From assembly GCA_003567855.1 (NCBI GenBank), contig PWYM01000266.1, positions 1 to 42,406 of the forward strand: a stretch of DNA of 42,406 nt, read 5' to 3'. This document shows positions 34,554 through 42,406 of this stretch, one piece after another (position 1 is the stretch's first letter; each line of letters begins with the position of its first letter). A program made the translations under genes and the position numbers. Source of the stretch: Gammaproteobacteria bacterium. GTDB taxonomy: Bacteria > Pseudomonadota > Gammaproteobacteria > Steroidobacterales > PWYM01. The notes beneath the pieces are model-generated. The model saw only the letters and a list, made by a program, of their open reading frames with translations, had not been told where the DNA came from and made no database searches.

Positions 34554-36674
34554 TCAATCCTCGAGCAGCCACCGCTCCAGCCAGTCGGCCACCTCGCCAT
34601 AGAAGTGTCGGCTCTCCGGCCCGCGCATGATCCAGTGGTCCTGGTCGGGGTAGACGAGCAGGCGGCTCTTGATCTGCTGGCGCTGCAGCGCGGTCCAGAA
34701 CTCAAGCGTATTGGCGAGTGGCACACGCTCGTCCTTCATGCCGACGGTGACCAGTACCGGTGTCTGCCACTCGTCTGCGTAGCGGATCGGGTTCTGGTCG
34801 GCCCAGACCTCGGGGATGCGCCACGGCGGCCCGCCCATGTTGGCCTCGCGGTGGTAGACCGCGTCGCTGGTGCCCCACTGGGTCTCGAGGTTCACAAGCC
34901 CGGCGTGGCTGACGAGACACCGGTAGCGGTCGGTGACCGACAGCATCCAGTTCGCGAGATGTCCGCCGTAGCTCGCGCCGCCGGCGCACTGGCGTGAGCC
35001 GTCGATGAACGCGAAACGCTCGATCGCGACGTCGGCGGCCGCGTTGATCTCCTCGGCCGGGCCGCGCAGCGGGTCGCCCTGGATGCCGCGGGCGAAGGCT
35101 TCGCCAAAGCCCGTGGAGCCGGTGTAGTTGGTCAGCAGCACCACGTAATCGCTGCCGGCGAGCAGGTGGTAATTCCAGCGCAGGAAGAAGAAGTCGCGCC
35201 ACATCGTATGCGGCCCGCCGTGCATCAGCACCAGCAGCGGGTACTGGCGGTCGGGCTCGAAGCCGGCCGGGCGCACCAGCATGTTGTGAATGCGTGTGCC
35301 GTCCTCGCGGTCGAACCAGAAGTGTTCGGGTTCGGCCATGTCGAGCCCGGCGCGCGCATCGGCGGTGAACTCGGTGAGCACGGTGTGCTGTCCGGCATCG
35401 GGACGTATGCGCACGGCCTCGGCGGGACTCACCGAACTCTGGAACAGTGCGACCAGCACGGTGTCTTCAGCTTCGGGTGCGGCCGCAAGGCCGGTGTATA
35501 TTCCGCTGTCCATGTCGAACGCGAGCGACGCGTCGCCGCCTTCTGCATCTGCGCGGTAGACCTTTACGTGACCGGCGTCCTCGCCGAGCAGGTAGACGTC
35601 GCGGCCGTTGGCGGCGATCGCGTACTCAAGCACGCGCCGGGCGTCGGGCAGTTCGATCTCGGCGCGCTTCGAGGCATCCGGCCCGTCCAGTATCGCGAGC
35701 CGCGCGGCGTTGTAGACCCAATCGGTGCGAGGGCCGCGCAGTGCGTAGAGGTGTTCGCCGTCGGGGCTGAAACGCGGATGCGACCAGGAGTCGCCCGCCT
35801 CGTGCGTGTCGTCACCGGTCAGGCGCTCGGGTTCACCGCCGTCGGCCGATACGCGCCACAGGTCGTTGTGCGTGTAGTCGAATGCGAAGCGGTCGCGGTT
35901 GTCGCTGGCGACGAAGACCAGCGAGTCGCCGTCGGGCGCCCACACCGCGTCGAGTTCGGTATCACTGGCGGTGCGCCGCCCGTCGTAGCCCTCGCGCGCG
36001 ACGAGGTCGGTGCCTGCGAGCAGGTCGACGGCCTCGTCCTCGCCAATCATCTGCACGAGCAGCCGCGGCTGGTAGTCGTCGAGCCAGCGGTTCCAGTTGC
36101 GGATCGGGAATCCATCATAGGCGCGCACGTTGTAGTCGCGCGCGTCCTCGTCATCGTGGATCTCGCGGCTGTCCTCGTCGTCGATCGCGTCCCGGTGGAT
36201 ATCGCTTGTGAACGCGATTCGTTCGCCGTCGGGCGAAAACCGGGGGTTTCGTGCCCCGGTGCGGATCGACGTGACCCGCCGCGCTTCGCCGCCGCGCGCG
36301 ATGTCGAGTACGTAGACCTGTGCGGCATCGTCGCCGTCACGGGTTGCGGTGAACGCGATGCGGGTGCCGCCGGGACTCCAGGTGACGCCGGACTCGGTGC
36401 CCCGGGCGTGCGTGAGCTGCCGTGGTGGCTCGCTGGCGTCGGTCGCGACCAGCCAGAGGTGGCTTTCGGACTCGTCCGGGTCGTACGCGGGCCGGCTCAC
36501 GGCCACCACGGCGTGCCGGCCGTCCGGGGTGATTTGCGGGCTGCTGGTGCGCGGCATCAGCCAGAGGTTCTCGTGGGTGATCGGGCGGGCCTCGTCGTCG
36601 GTGGAGGCGGTGGAGGCGGCGGCAAGGCCGGCGAGGGTCAGCAGCAGCAACATGGCAGCGCGTGGTCGGGTCAT
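34554..36674 (-). CDS. Exported S9 family peptidase (prolyl oligopeptidase/acylaminoacyl peptidase type)
   Basis: Serine peptidase of 706 aa with a signal peptide (AAMLLLLTLAGLAAAST). Residues about 30-420 form a WD40-like beta-propeller with repeated FSPDG and WSPGG tags. The alpha/beta hydrolase domain then has VLMHGGPHTMWRD for the oxyanion region, the nucleophile elbow GGASYGGHLANWM, the acid in GMKDERVP and the His in YPDQDHWI. This is the complete Ser-Asp-His triad. It should cleave short peptides in the periplasm. The start is ATG 36674, with AGGAG ten bases upstream, and the track's extension is antisense to a region before tRNA-Val. It is divergent from tRNA-Val. Confidence 0.92.
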   Translation of the reverse strand: MTRPRAAMLLLLTLAGLAAASTASTDDEARPITHENLWLMPRTSSPQITPDGRHAVVAVSRPAYDPDESESHLWLVATDASEPPRQLTHARGTESGVTWSPGGTRIAFTATRDGDDAAQVYVLDIARGGEARRVTSIRTGARNPRFSPDGERIAFTSDIHRDAIDDEDSREIHDDEDARDYNVRAYDGFPIRNWNRWLDDYQPRLLVQMIGEDEAVDLLAGTDLVAREGYDGRRTASDTELDAVWAPDGDSLVFVASDNRDRFAFDYTHNDLWRVSADGGEPERLTGDDTHEAGDSWSHPRFSPDGEHLYALRGPRTDWVYNAARLAILDGPDASKRAEIELPDARRVLEYAIAANGRDVYLLGEDAGHVKVYRADAEGGDASLAFDMDSGIYTGLAAAPEAEDTVLVALFQSSVSPAEAVRIRPDAGQHTVLTEFTADARAGLDMAEPEHFWFDREDGTRIHNMLVRPAGFEPDRQYPLLVLMHGGPHTMWRDFFFLRWNYHLLAGSDYVVLLTNYTGSTGFGEAFARGIQGDPLRGPAEEINAAADVAIERFAFIDGSRQCAGGASYGGHLANWMLSVTDRYRCLVSHAGLVNLETQWGTSDAVYHREANMGGPPWRIPEVWADQNPIRYADEWQTPVLVTVGMKDERVPLANTLEFWTALQRQQIKSRLLVYPDQDHWIMRGPESRHFYGEVADWLERWLLED

Positions 36675-36776
36675 GGGTACCGGGCTCCTGTGCTTGGATC
36701 CGCGGTAGAAGGTGCCGTTTTCGCCGCCCCGGCGCAAACGCCCGGGCGCGCGGTTCGGCGGGGCCGAACACGGCAT

Positions 36777-36804
36777 TTGACACCCATCGGCAACGCGGTA
36801 GACT
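36777..36804 (+). promoter_or_regulatory. Promoter of tRNA-Val
   Basis: A perfect TTGACA -35 (36777-36782) is followed after 16 bp by TAGACT (36799-36804). Transcription would start about 12 nt before the mature tRNA 5' end. Confidence 0.6.
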
Positions 36805-36822
36805 TCCCGCCTCTGTCGCTAC

Positions 36823-36899
36823 AGGCGCGTAGCTCAGCTGGTTAGAGCACCACCTTGACATGGTGGGGGTCGTTGGTTCGAGTCCAATCGCGCCTACCA
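36823..36899 (+). tRNA. tRNA-Val (GAC)
   Basis: AGGCGCG-TA-GCTC-AGCTGGTTA-GAGC-A-CCACC-TTGACAT-GGTGG-GGGTC-GTTGG-TTCGAGT-CCAAT-CGCGCCT-ACCA folds as a 77-nt cloverleaf. The anticodon is GAC (Val) and CCA is encoded. In Pseudomonas a tRNA-Val lies just before thrS-infC; here infC follows without thrS. Confidence 0.97.
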
Positions 36900-36907
36900 G
36901 ATCTCTC

Positions 36908-36937
36908 CCGGTACCGGCCCCTGCCGGCCGGTACCGG
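36908..36937 (+). terminator. Hairpin after tRNA-Val
   Basis: CCGGTACCGGC (36908-36918) pairs with GCCGGTACCGG (36927-36937), 11 bp around an eight-base loop. CCGGTACCGG is itself palindromic, so it occurs twice in direct and inverted sense. It starts nine bases after the tRNA end. No T-run follows. Confidence 0.45.
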
Positions 36938-36993
36938 AGTTCCGGCGGTCCGCAGCCGGATGGGGCGACAGGCATCTCAGCGCTCGCAATCCC

Positions 36994-37022
36994 TTGTTGG
37001 CACGCCGTTTTGGCCGTAAAAT
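36994..37022 (+). promoter_or_regulatory. Promoter of infC operon
   Basis: TTGTTG (36994-36999), a 17 bp spacer and TAAAAT (37017-37022; five of six) form a promoter. It leaves a leader of about 120 nt before the infC start. Confidence 0.55.
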
Positions 37023-37028
37023 CGCCGG

Positions 37029-37151
37029 TCTCCCCGGCGTGTGTCCGAGGGAGGCGAGCGGTCGGGCAGGCCGGCGCGTGGCGCACCCCAGCGGGCGCCG
37101 GGCGACCAGCGGCGGTCCGACCGTGTTGTTATCTGTAAGGAGGACCGACCT
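37029..37151 (+). promoter_or_regulatory. Structured infC leader with strong Shine-Dalgarno
   Basis: Within the predicted leader GCGGTCGG (37058-37065) pairs with CCGACCGT (37117-37124), enclosing CCGGCGC (37071-37077) paired to GCGCCGG (37095-37101). A small CGCCGG/CCGGCG hairpin lies at the 5' end. The Shine-Dalgarno AAGGAGG (37137-37143) is eight bases before the ATC start. Leaders of infC-rpmI-rplT operons are targets of L20 and IF3 feedback in other bacteria; the fold here is my hand pairing. Confidence 0.45.
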
Positions 37152-37670
37152 ATCGCCCAATCAAAGCGTGTGAGGCGCAATGATGAGATCACCGTCCCGC
37201 GCGTCCGTGTCATCGGCGCAAAAGGGGAGCAGGTGGGCATCATGACCATTCGCGATGCGCTGGAATTTGCTGCTGAATCGTCGCTCGACCTCGTCGAGGT
37301 CGCGCCCCAGTCCGACCCGCCCGTGTGCCGCGTCATGGACTTCGGCAAGTACCTCTTCGAGCAGAACAAGAAGGGTCAGGCGGCCAAGAAGAAGCAGAAG
37401 CAGATCCAGCTCAAGGAAGTGAAATTCCGGCCGGGCACGGACGAGGGGGACTACCAGGTCAAGCTGCGTAACCTCATCCGCTTCCTCTCCGGTGGCGACA
37501 AGGCCAAGGTCACGTTGCGCTTCAGGGGTCGGGAAATGGCCCACCAGGAACTCGGGCTTCAGCTGCTGCAGCGTGTGCAGGAAGACCTCGACGAGTACGG
37601 GACGGTAGAACAGCGGCCGAGCATGGAAGGCCGGCAGATGGTGATGGTGATCGGCCCGAAGAAGCGCTGA
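37152..37670 (+). CDS. infC: Translation initiation factor IF-3, probable ATC start
   Basis: IF-3 prevents subunit joining and rejects wrong start codons. From the ATC at 37152 the protein is 172 aa and begins (M)[21 protein letters not shown], aligning with Xanthomonas-type IF-3 starts. The N-domain has [26 protein letters not shown], then a lysine-rich linker, then the C-domain [38 protein letters not shown] and [14 protein letters not shown]. No ATG, GTG or TTG fits the conserved N-terminus, and AAGGAGG is eight bases before ATC. E. coli infC uses ATT for IF-3 autoregulation. The track's start at 37041 reads through leader structure and is not supported. The usual upstream gene thrS is absent. 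Confidence 0.93.
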   Translation: MAQSKRVRRNDEITVPRVRVIGAKGEQVGIMTIRDALEFAAESSLDLVEVAPQSDPPVCRVMDFGKYLFEQNKKGQAAKKKQKQIQLKEVKFRPGTDEGDYQVKLRNLIRFLSGGDKAKVTLRFRGREMAHQELGLQLLQRVQEDLDEYGTVEQRPSMEGRQMVMVIGPKKR

Positions 37671-37780
37671 TCACCGCGTAAACAAGCAATAAGTGTCGTG
37701 ATCGCGCGGGAACGCGCGGGGCGGCCGCCCGCAGGGGCCACGTTGGCACCCGAACGGGTCATTTGAATAGGAGCAAGGCA

Positions 37781-37978
37781 ATGCCCAAGCTGAAGACGAA
37801 TCGCGGGGCCGCAAAGCGGTTCCGCCGGACCGGGAAGGGGGGCTTCAAGCGCGCCCAGTCCCACCTCAATCACATCCTGACGAAGAAGTCGCCCAAGCGT
37901 AAGCGCCAGCTGCGTCCCACGCAGCAGGTCGCCGAGTCGGATGTGAAGTCTGTGCGTCGCATGTTGCCGTACGCCTGA
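37781..37978 (+). CDS. rpmI: 50S ribosomal protein L35
   Basis: Small basic large-subunit protein, 65 aa, reading [21 protein letters not shown], then [24 protein letters not shown] and a closing SVRRMLPYA, all typical of L35. The start is ATG 37781 with TAGGAGCAAGG upstream; the track's six extra residues are not needed. A 110 bp gap after infC contains a perfect GGGCGGCCGCCC palindrome within GC-rich sequence. It is cotranscribed with rplT, 19 bp downstream. Confidence 0.99.
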   Translation: MPKLKTNRGAAKRFRRTGKGGFKRAQSHLNHILTKKSPKRKRQLRPTQQVAESDVKSVRRMLPYA

Positions 37979-37997
37979 TCAGAGGAGGTCCAGAACA

Positions 37998-39381
<1,384 letters not shown>

Positions 39382-39396
39382 CCCAGGGGCTGAGAG

Positions 39397-41778
39397 TTGA
39401 AGATTTCCGAAGCGTGGCTCAAGGCGCGGGTACCGCTGACGCACTCGGCCGACGCACTGGCCGAGCAGCTCACGATGGCAGGACTCGAGGTCGATGCGGT
39501 CGAGCCGATCCACGCCGGTTTCAGCGACGTGGTCGTCGCTGAACTCGTCGAGGTCGAGCCGCACCCCGATGCCGACAAGCTGCGCGTGTGCCGCGTCGAC
39601 GCCGGCGATGGCGGCGAGCTGCTGCAGATCGTGTGTGGCGCCCCCAATGCGCGCAAGGGACTGAAGTCCGCACTCGCGAAGGTCGGCGGCAGGCTGCCCG
39701 GCGGCATGAAGATCAAGAAGGCGAAGCTGCGCGGTGTGGCCTCGACGGGCATGCTCTGCTCGGGCCGCGAACTCGAGCTCGACGGCGACGCCGCCGGAAT
39801 CATCGAGCTGCCCGCTGACGCGCCCGTCGGCATGGATGTCGCCGAGCTGCTCGGGCTATCCGACCACGTCATCGACGTGGACCTCACCCCGAACCGGGGT
39901 GACTGTTTCAGCGTGCTCGGGGTCGCGCGCGAACTCGCCGCGCTGAACGACACCGACACCACCCCGCCGGAGACTTCACCGGTACGCGCCACCGTCACCG
40001 ACACCTTTCCGGTGAAGCTCGACGCGCCTGACGCGTGCCCGAGGTTTGCCGGCCGCGTGCTGCGCGGTATCCGGCCGGACGCCCGCTCACCGCTGTGGCT
40101 GGTCGAGCGCCTGCGCCGTGCCGGGGTACGCAGTATCGATCCCGTGGTCGATGTCACCAACTACGTGATGCTCGAGCTCGGCCAGCCCCTGCACGCCTAC
40201 GACCTGGCGAAGCTTGACGGCCATATCGCGGTGCGCCTGGCTGCGCCGAATGAAAAGCTCGTGCTGCTCGACGGCCGTGAGATCGCGCTGGACCCGGACA
40301 TGCTCGTGATAGCCGATGCCCGCGGTCCCGTCGGGCTCGCCGGCGTCATGGGGGGCGAGGGCAGCGGCGTTACGGACGCGACGGTCGACGTTTTCCTCGA
40401 GGGCGCGCATTTCGCGCCGCACGCGATCGCCGGACGCGCGCGCCGTCTCGGCCTGCACACTGATGCTTCGGTGCGCTTCGAGCGCGGCGTCGACCCGCAA
40501 CTGCCGGCGCTCGCGGTCGAGTACGCGGCGCGGCTTATTCTCGACATCGCCGGGGGCGACGCCGGCCCGACGGAAGTCACCGAAGCGGTGAAGCACCTGC
40601 CGGCGCGTGAGCCCGTTTCGCTGCGGCGCGCACGGCTGGCCAGGCTGCTCGGCGTCACGTTGCCGGATGCCGAGGTGCAACGCATCTTCATGCGGCTGGG
40701 CATGGCGGTGGAGACGATCGACGAAGGCTGGCGCGTGACGCCACCGAGCCACCGTTTCGATATCGCCATCGAGGAAGACCTTGTCGAGGAGGTCGCGCGC
40801 ATCCACGGCTACGATGCGATCCCGCGCACGCCGGAGCAGGCGACGATGCGGATCCTCGCCGCGACCGAAACGCGGCTGCCGCTGGCGCGCGTGCGCCACG
40901 CGCTCGTCGACCGGGGCTGGCAGGAGGCGATCACCTACAGCTTCGTCGACGACGCGCTGCAGCAGCGTTTCCTGCCCGGTACAGAAGCGATTGCGCTGTC
41001 GAACCCGATCTCCTCGGAGATGAACGTGATGCGCATGTCGCTGTGGCCGGGTCTGTCGCAGGCCGCCGCTGACAACGTCGCGCGCCAGCAGGGCCGGGTG
41101 CGGCTGTTCGAGTGCGGTCACTGTTTCGAGCGCACCGCCGACGGTGTGTGCGAACCGGGGCGCGTCGCCGGTATCGCGCTGGGTAACGCGCGCCCCGAGC
41201 AGTGGGACCTGCCCGACCGCGCGGTTGATTTCTACGACGCGAAAGCCGACGTGGAGGCGCTGCTCGCGCTGGGCGGCCCGGGCCGCGAGGCGCGCTTCGT
41301 CGCCGACAGCCACCCGGCACTCCATCCCGGGCAGAGCGCACGCGTGGAGTGCGACGGCGCCGCCGTCGGCTGGCTCGGCACGCTGCACCCGGAACTCGCA
41401 CGCTGGCTCGACCTGTCCGGTGCACCGGTCGTGTTTGAGCTCGACCTTGCTGCGGTGCAGCAGGCGGTGGTGCCGTGGCAGCAGCCGGTCTCACGCTTTC
41501 CGGCGGTGCGGCGCGACCTCGCGGTGCTGGTCGCCGAAGACATGCCCGTCGACGCCGTCGTCAGCTGCGCGCGCGAGGCGGCAGGCACGCTGCTGCACGC
41601 GCTGCGGGTGTTCGACGTCTATCGCGGTCCAAAGCTTGAATCCGGTAGCAAAAGCATAGCTTTAGGCTTGATTTTGCAGGCATCTTCGCGCACTCTTACC
41701 GACGCTGACGTGGAACAGTGCACCGACGCGGTAGTGGCCGCACTGCAACAGACCCTGGGCGCCAGAATAAGAGACTGA
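39397..41778 (+). CDS. pheT: Phenylalanine-tRNA ligase beta subunit
   Basis: Non-catalytic but essential beta subunit, 793 aa. It starts [33 protein letters not shown], with the tRNA-binding EMAP-type domain ([25 protein letters not shown], about 45-150), the B3/B4 editing domain including [25 protein letters not shown], the B5 domain, the core [26 protein letters not shown] and the ferredoxin-like anticodon-binding domain at the C-terminus ([12 protein letters not shown]). The start is TTG 39397 (GAGAG-TTG-AAG), supported by alignment to E. coli MKFSELWL. The last 45 codons include an AT-rich patch (41641-41690) with rare ATA and TTA codons. Confidence 0.98.
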   Translation: MKISEAWLKARVPLTHSADALAEQLTMAGLEVDAVEPIHAGFSDVVVAELVEVEPHPDADKLRVCRVDAGDGGELLQIVCGAPNARKGLKSALAKVGGRLPGGMKIKKAKLRGVASTGMLCSGRELELDGDAAGIIELPADAPVGMDVAELLGLSDHVIDVDLTPNRGDCFSVLGVARELAALNDTDTTPPETSPVRATVTDTFPVKLDAPDACPRFAGRVLRGIRPDARSPLWLVERLRRAGVRSIDPVVDVTNYVMLELGQPLHAYDLAKLDGHIAVRLAAPNEKLVLLDGREIALDPDMLVIADARGPVGLAGVMGGEGSGVTDATVDVFLEGAHFAPHAIAGRARRLGLHTDASVRFERGVDPQLPALAVEYAARLILDIAGGDAGPTEVTEAVKHLPAREPVSLRRARLARLLGVTLPDAEVQRIFMRLGMAVETIDEGWRVTPPSHRFDIAIEEDLVEEVARIHGYDAIPRTPEQATMRILAATETRLPLARVRHALVDRGWQEAITYSFVDDALQQRFLPGTEAIALSNPISSEMNVMRMSLWPGLSQAAADNVARQQGRVRLFECGHCFERTADGVCEPGRVAGIALGNARPEQWDLPDRAVDFYDAKADVEALLALGGPGREARFVADSHPALHPGQSARVECDGAAVGWLGTLHPELARWLDLSGAPVVFELDLAAVQQAVVPWQQPVSRFPAVRRDLAVLVAEDMPVDAVVSCAREAAGTLLHALRVFDVYRGPKLESGSKSIALGLILQASSRTLTDADVEQCTDAVVAALQQTLGARIRD

Positions 41779-41782
41779 ACGC

Positions 41783-42097
41783 ATGGCACTCACCAAGGCG
41801 GACATGGCCGAGTCGCTGTTCAACGAACTCGGGCTGAACAAGCGTGAGGCCCGCGAGCTGGTCGACACGTTCTTCGAGGACATGCGCAATGCCCTGGCCA
41901 GCGGCGAGCAGATCAAGCTCTCCGGCTTCGGCAATTTCGACCTGCGCGACAAGAACCAGCGCCCCGGCCGCAACCCCAAGACCGGGGAGGAAATTCCTAT
42001 CACCGCCCGCCGCGTGGTCACGTTCCGGCCGGGTCAGAAGCTCAAGGCGCGCGTCGAGGCCTACCGGGCGGAAGTTCATGCTCGAACCGGGGAATAA
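41783..42097 (+). CDS. ihfA: Integration host factor subunit alpha
   Basis: Alpha subunit of IHF, 104 aa, pairing with the IhfB encoded at 19938. It begins [34 protein letters not shown] and has [45 protein letters not shown], with the Pro-tipped DNA-intercalating arm [12 protein letters not shown]. These are diagnostic for IhfA over HU. It is four bases after pheT, as in other gammaproteobacteria, and overlaps the merR-family gene by 20 bases. Confidence 0.98.
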   Translation: MALTKADMAESLFNELGLNKREARELVDTFFEDMRNALASGEQIKLSGFGNFDLRDKNQRPGRNPKTGEEIPITARRVVTFRPGQKLKARVEAYRAEVHARTGE

Positions 42098-42406
42098 CGA
42101 CGACCTTCCGCCGATCCCCGGGAAGCGCTATTTCACGATCGGCGAAGTCAGCGAGCTGTGTGCGGTGAAGCCGCACGTGCTGCGCTACTGGGAGCAGGAA
42201 TTTCCGCAGCTCAAGCCGGTCAAGCGCCGCGGCAACCGCCGCTACTACCAGCGCCAGGACGTGATGGTGATCCGCCAGATCCGCAGCCTGCTCTACGACG
42301 AGGGGTTCACGATCGGCGGCGCCCGCCAGCGTCTCGAGGGTGAAACCGCCCGCAGCGACATCTCCCAGAGCCAGCAGATCGTGCGCCAGCTGCGCACCGA
42401 GCTCGA
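42078..42406 (+). CDS. MerR-family regulator, N-terminal 109 residues (runs off the window)
   Basis: The ORF track omits this frame because no stop occurs before the window end. From ATG 42078 the protein begins [27 protein letters not shown] and contains the MerR helix-turn-helix [27 protein letters not shown], then [29 protein letters not shown] and the start of a coiled coil. This is the MerR-like protein that regularly follows ihfA in gammaproteobacteria; its target and ligand are not known. It overlaps ihfA by 20 bases, so the two are probably coupled. The C-terminal effector part lies outside the window. Confidence 0.92.
   Translation, partial: MLEPGNNDDLPPIPGKRYFTIGEVSELCAVKPHVLRYWEQEFPQLKPVKRRGNRRYYQRQDVMVIRQIRSLLYDEGFTIGGARQRLEGETARSDISQSQQIVRQLRTEL

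Noticed and set aside
35166-36845. Plus-strand 559-codon frame opposite the S9 peptidase
   Set aside because: The minus-strand gene has a signal peptide, propeller tags and a full catalytic triad; the opposite frame has none.
36900-37151. Possible remnant of thrS between tRNA-Val and infC
   Set aside because: The translated frames show no threonyl-tRNA synthetase segment; the sequence is explained by a hairpin, a promoter and the leader.

Overview
This is a GC-rich, densely coded stretch of a gammaproteobacterial chromosome. Gene order, protein sequences and the YciO/ScpAB/RluB, MtaD/UbiG/MupP/YciK, GyrA-SerC-PheA-HisC-AroA-Cmk-RpsA-IhfB-LapAB and InfC-RpmI-RplT-PheST-IhfA-MerR blocks match gammaproteobacteria, with the closest order I recall in Pseudomonas-like genomes. 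Many proteins are acidic, and there is a neurotransmitter:sodium symporter-type transporter. These features would fit a marine or moderately halophilic member such as an Ectothiorhodospiraceae-like lineage, but that placement is a guess. I see no phage, integrase, insertion sequence, CRISPR array, toxin-antitoxin pair or defence island.

Layout. 1-433 (minus): yciI and a truncated bolA. 482-3895 (plus): yciO, scpA, scpB, rluB (threonylcarbamoyl-AMP synthase-like protein, condensin kleisin and winged-helix subunits, 23S rRNA pseudouridine synthase). 3960-9688 (minus): a tightly overlapping operon mtaD-ubiG-mupP-rmuC-squalene/phytoene-synthase-like-yciK. 9689-10006: a 318 bp divergent spacer with a cluster of GGGGTCGGACC repeats and promoters on both sides. 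10007-21861 (plus): gyrA-serC-pheA, hisC-aroA-cmk-rpsA, ihfB, lapA-lapB. 21978-24567 (plus): a periplasmic helix-hairpin-helix protein, galU, a small exported protein and a DMT transporter. 24604-24678 (minus): tRNA-Asn(GUU). 24847-34543: a secondary-alcohol dehydrogenase, divergent aspC/uvrB, then UspA-like protein, NSS transporter, Blc-type lipocalin, DUF885 metallopeptidase and a double-thioredoxin protein. 34554-36674 (minus): an exported S9 prolyl-oligopeptidase-family enzyme. 36823-42406 (plus): tRNA-Val(GAC), infC, rpmI, rplT, pheS, pheT, ihfA and a truncated MerR-family gene.

How the genes fit together. Most are core functions: chromosome folding and topology (ScpAB, GyrA, both IHF subunits), translation (S1, L20, L35, IF3, PheST, two tRNAs), aromatic/serine/histidine amino-acid synthesis, ubiquinone synthesis, envelope maintenance (MupP, LapAB, GalU) and repair (UvrB, RmuC). 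The 29.3-36.7 kb region is accessory: two exported peptidases, a sodium-coupled transporter, a lipocalin and a periplasmic thioredoxin protein could form a peptide-scavenging and envelope-quality set, but this is inference.

Most notable points: infC appears to start with ATC behind a near-perfect Shine-Dalgarno and a structured leader; thrS is absent between tRNA-Val and infC; GyrA carries Ala instead of Ser at the quinolone-determining position 83; yciO may be leaderless; an NDUFAF6-like degenerate squalene/phytoene synthase sits inside the ubiquinone/MupP operon; and a dispersed GGGGTCGGACC repeat family lies upstream of gyrA. I did not find a clearly new multi-gene system. Two genes run off the window ends (bolA at 1, merR at 42406) and are missing from the ORF track.
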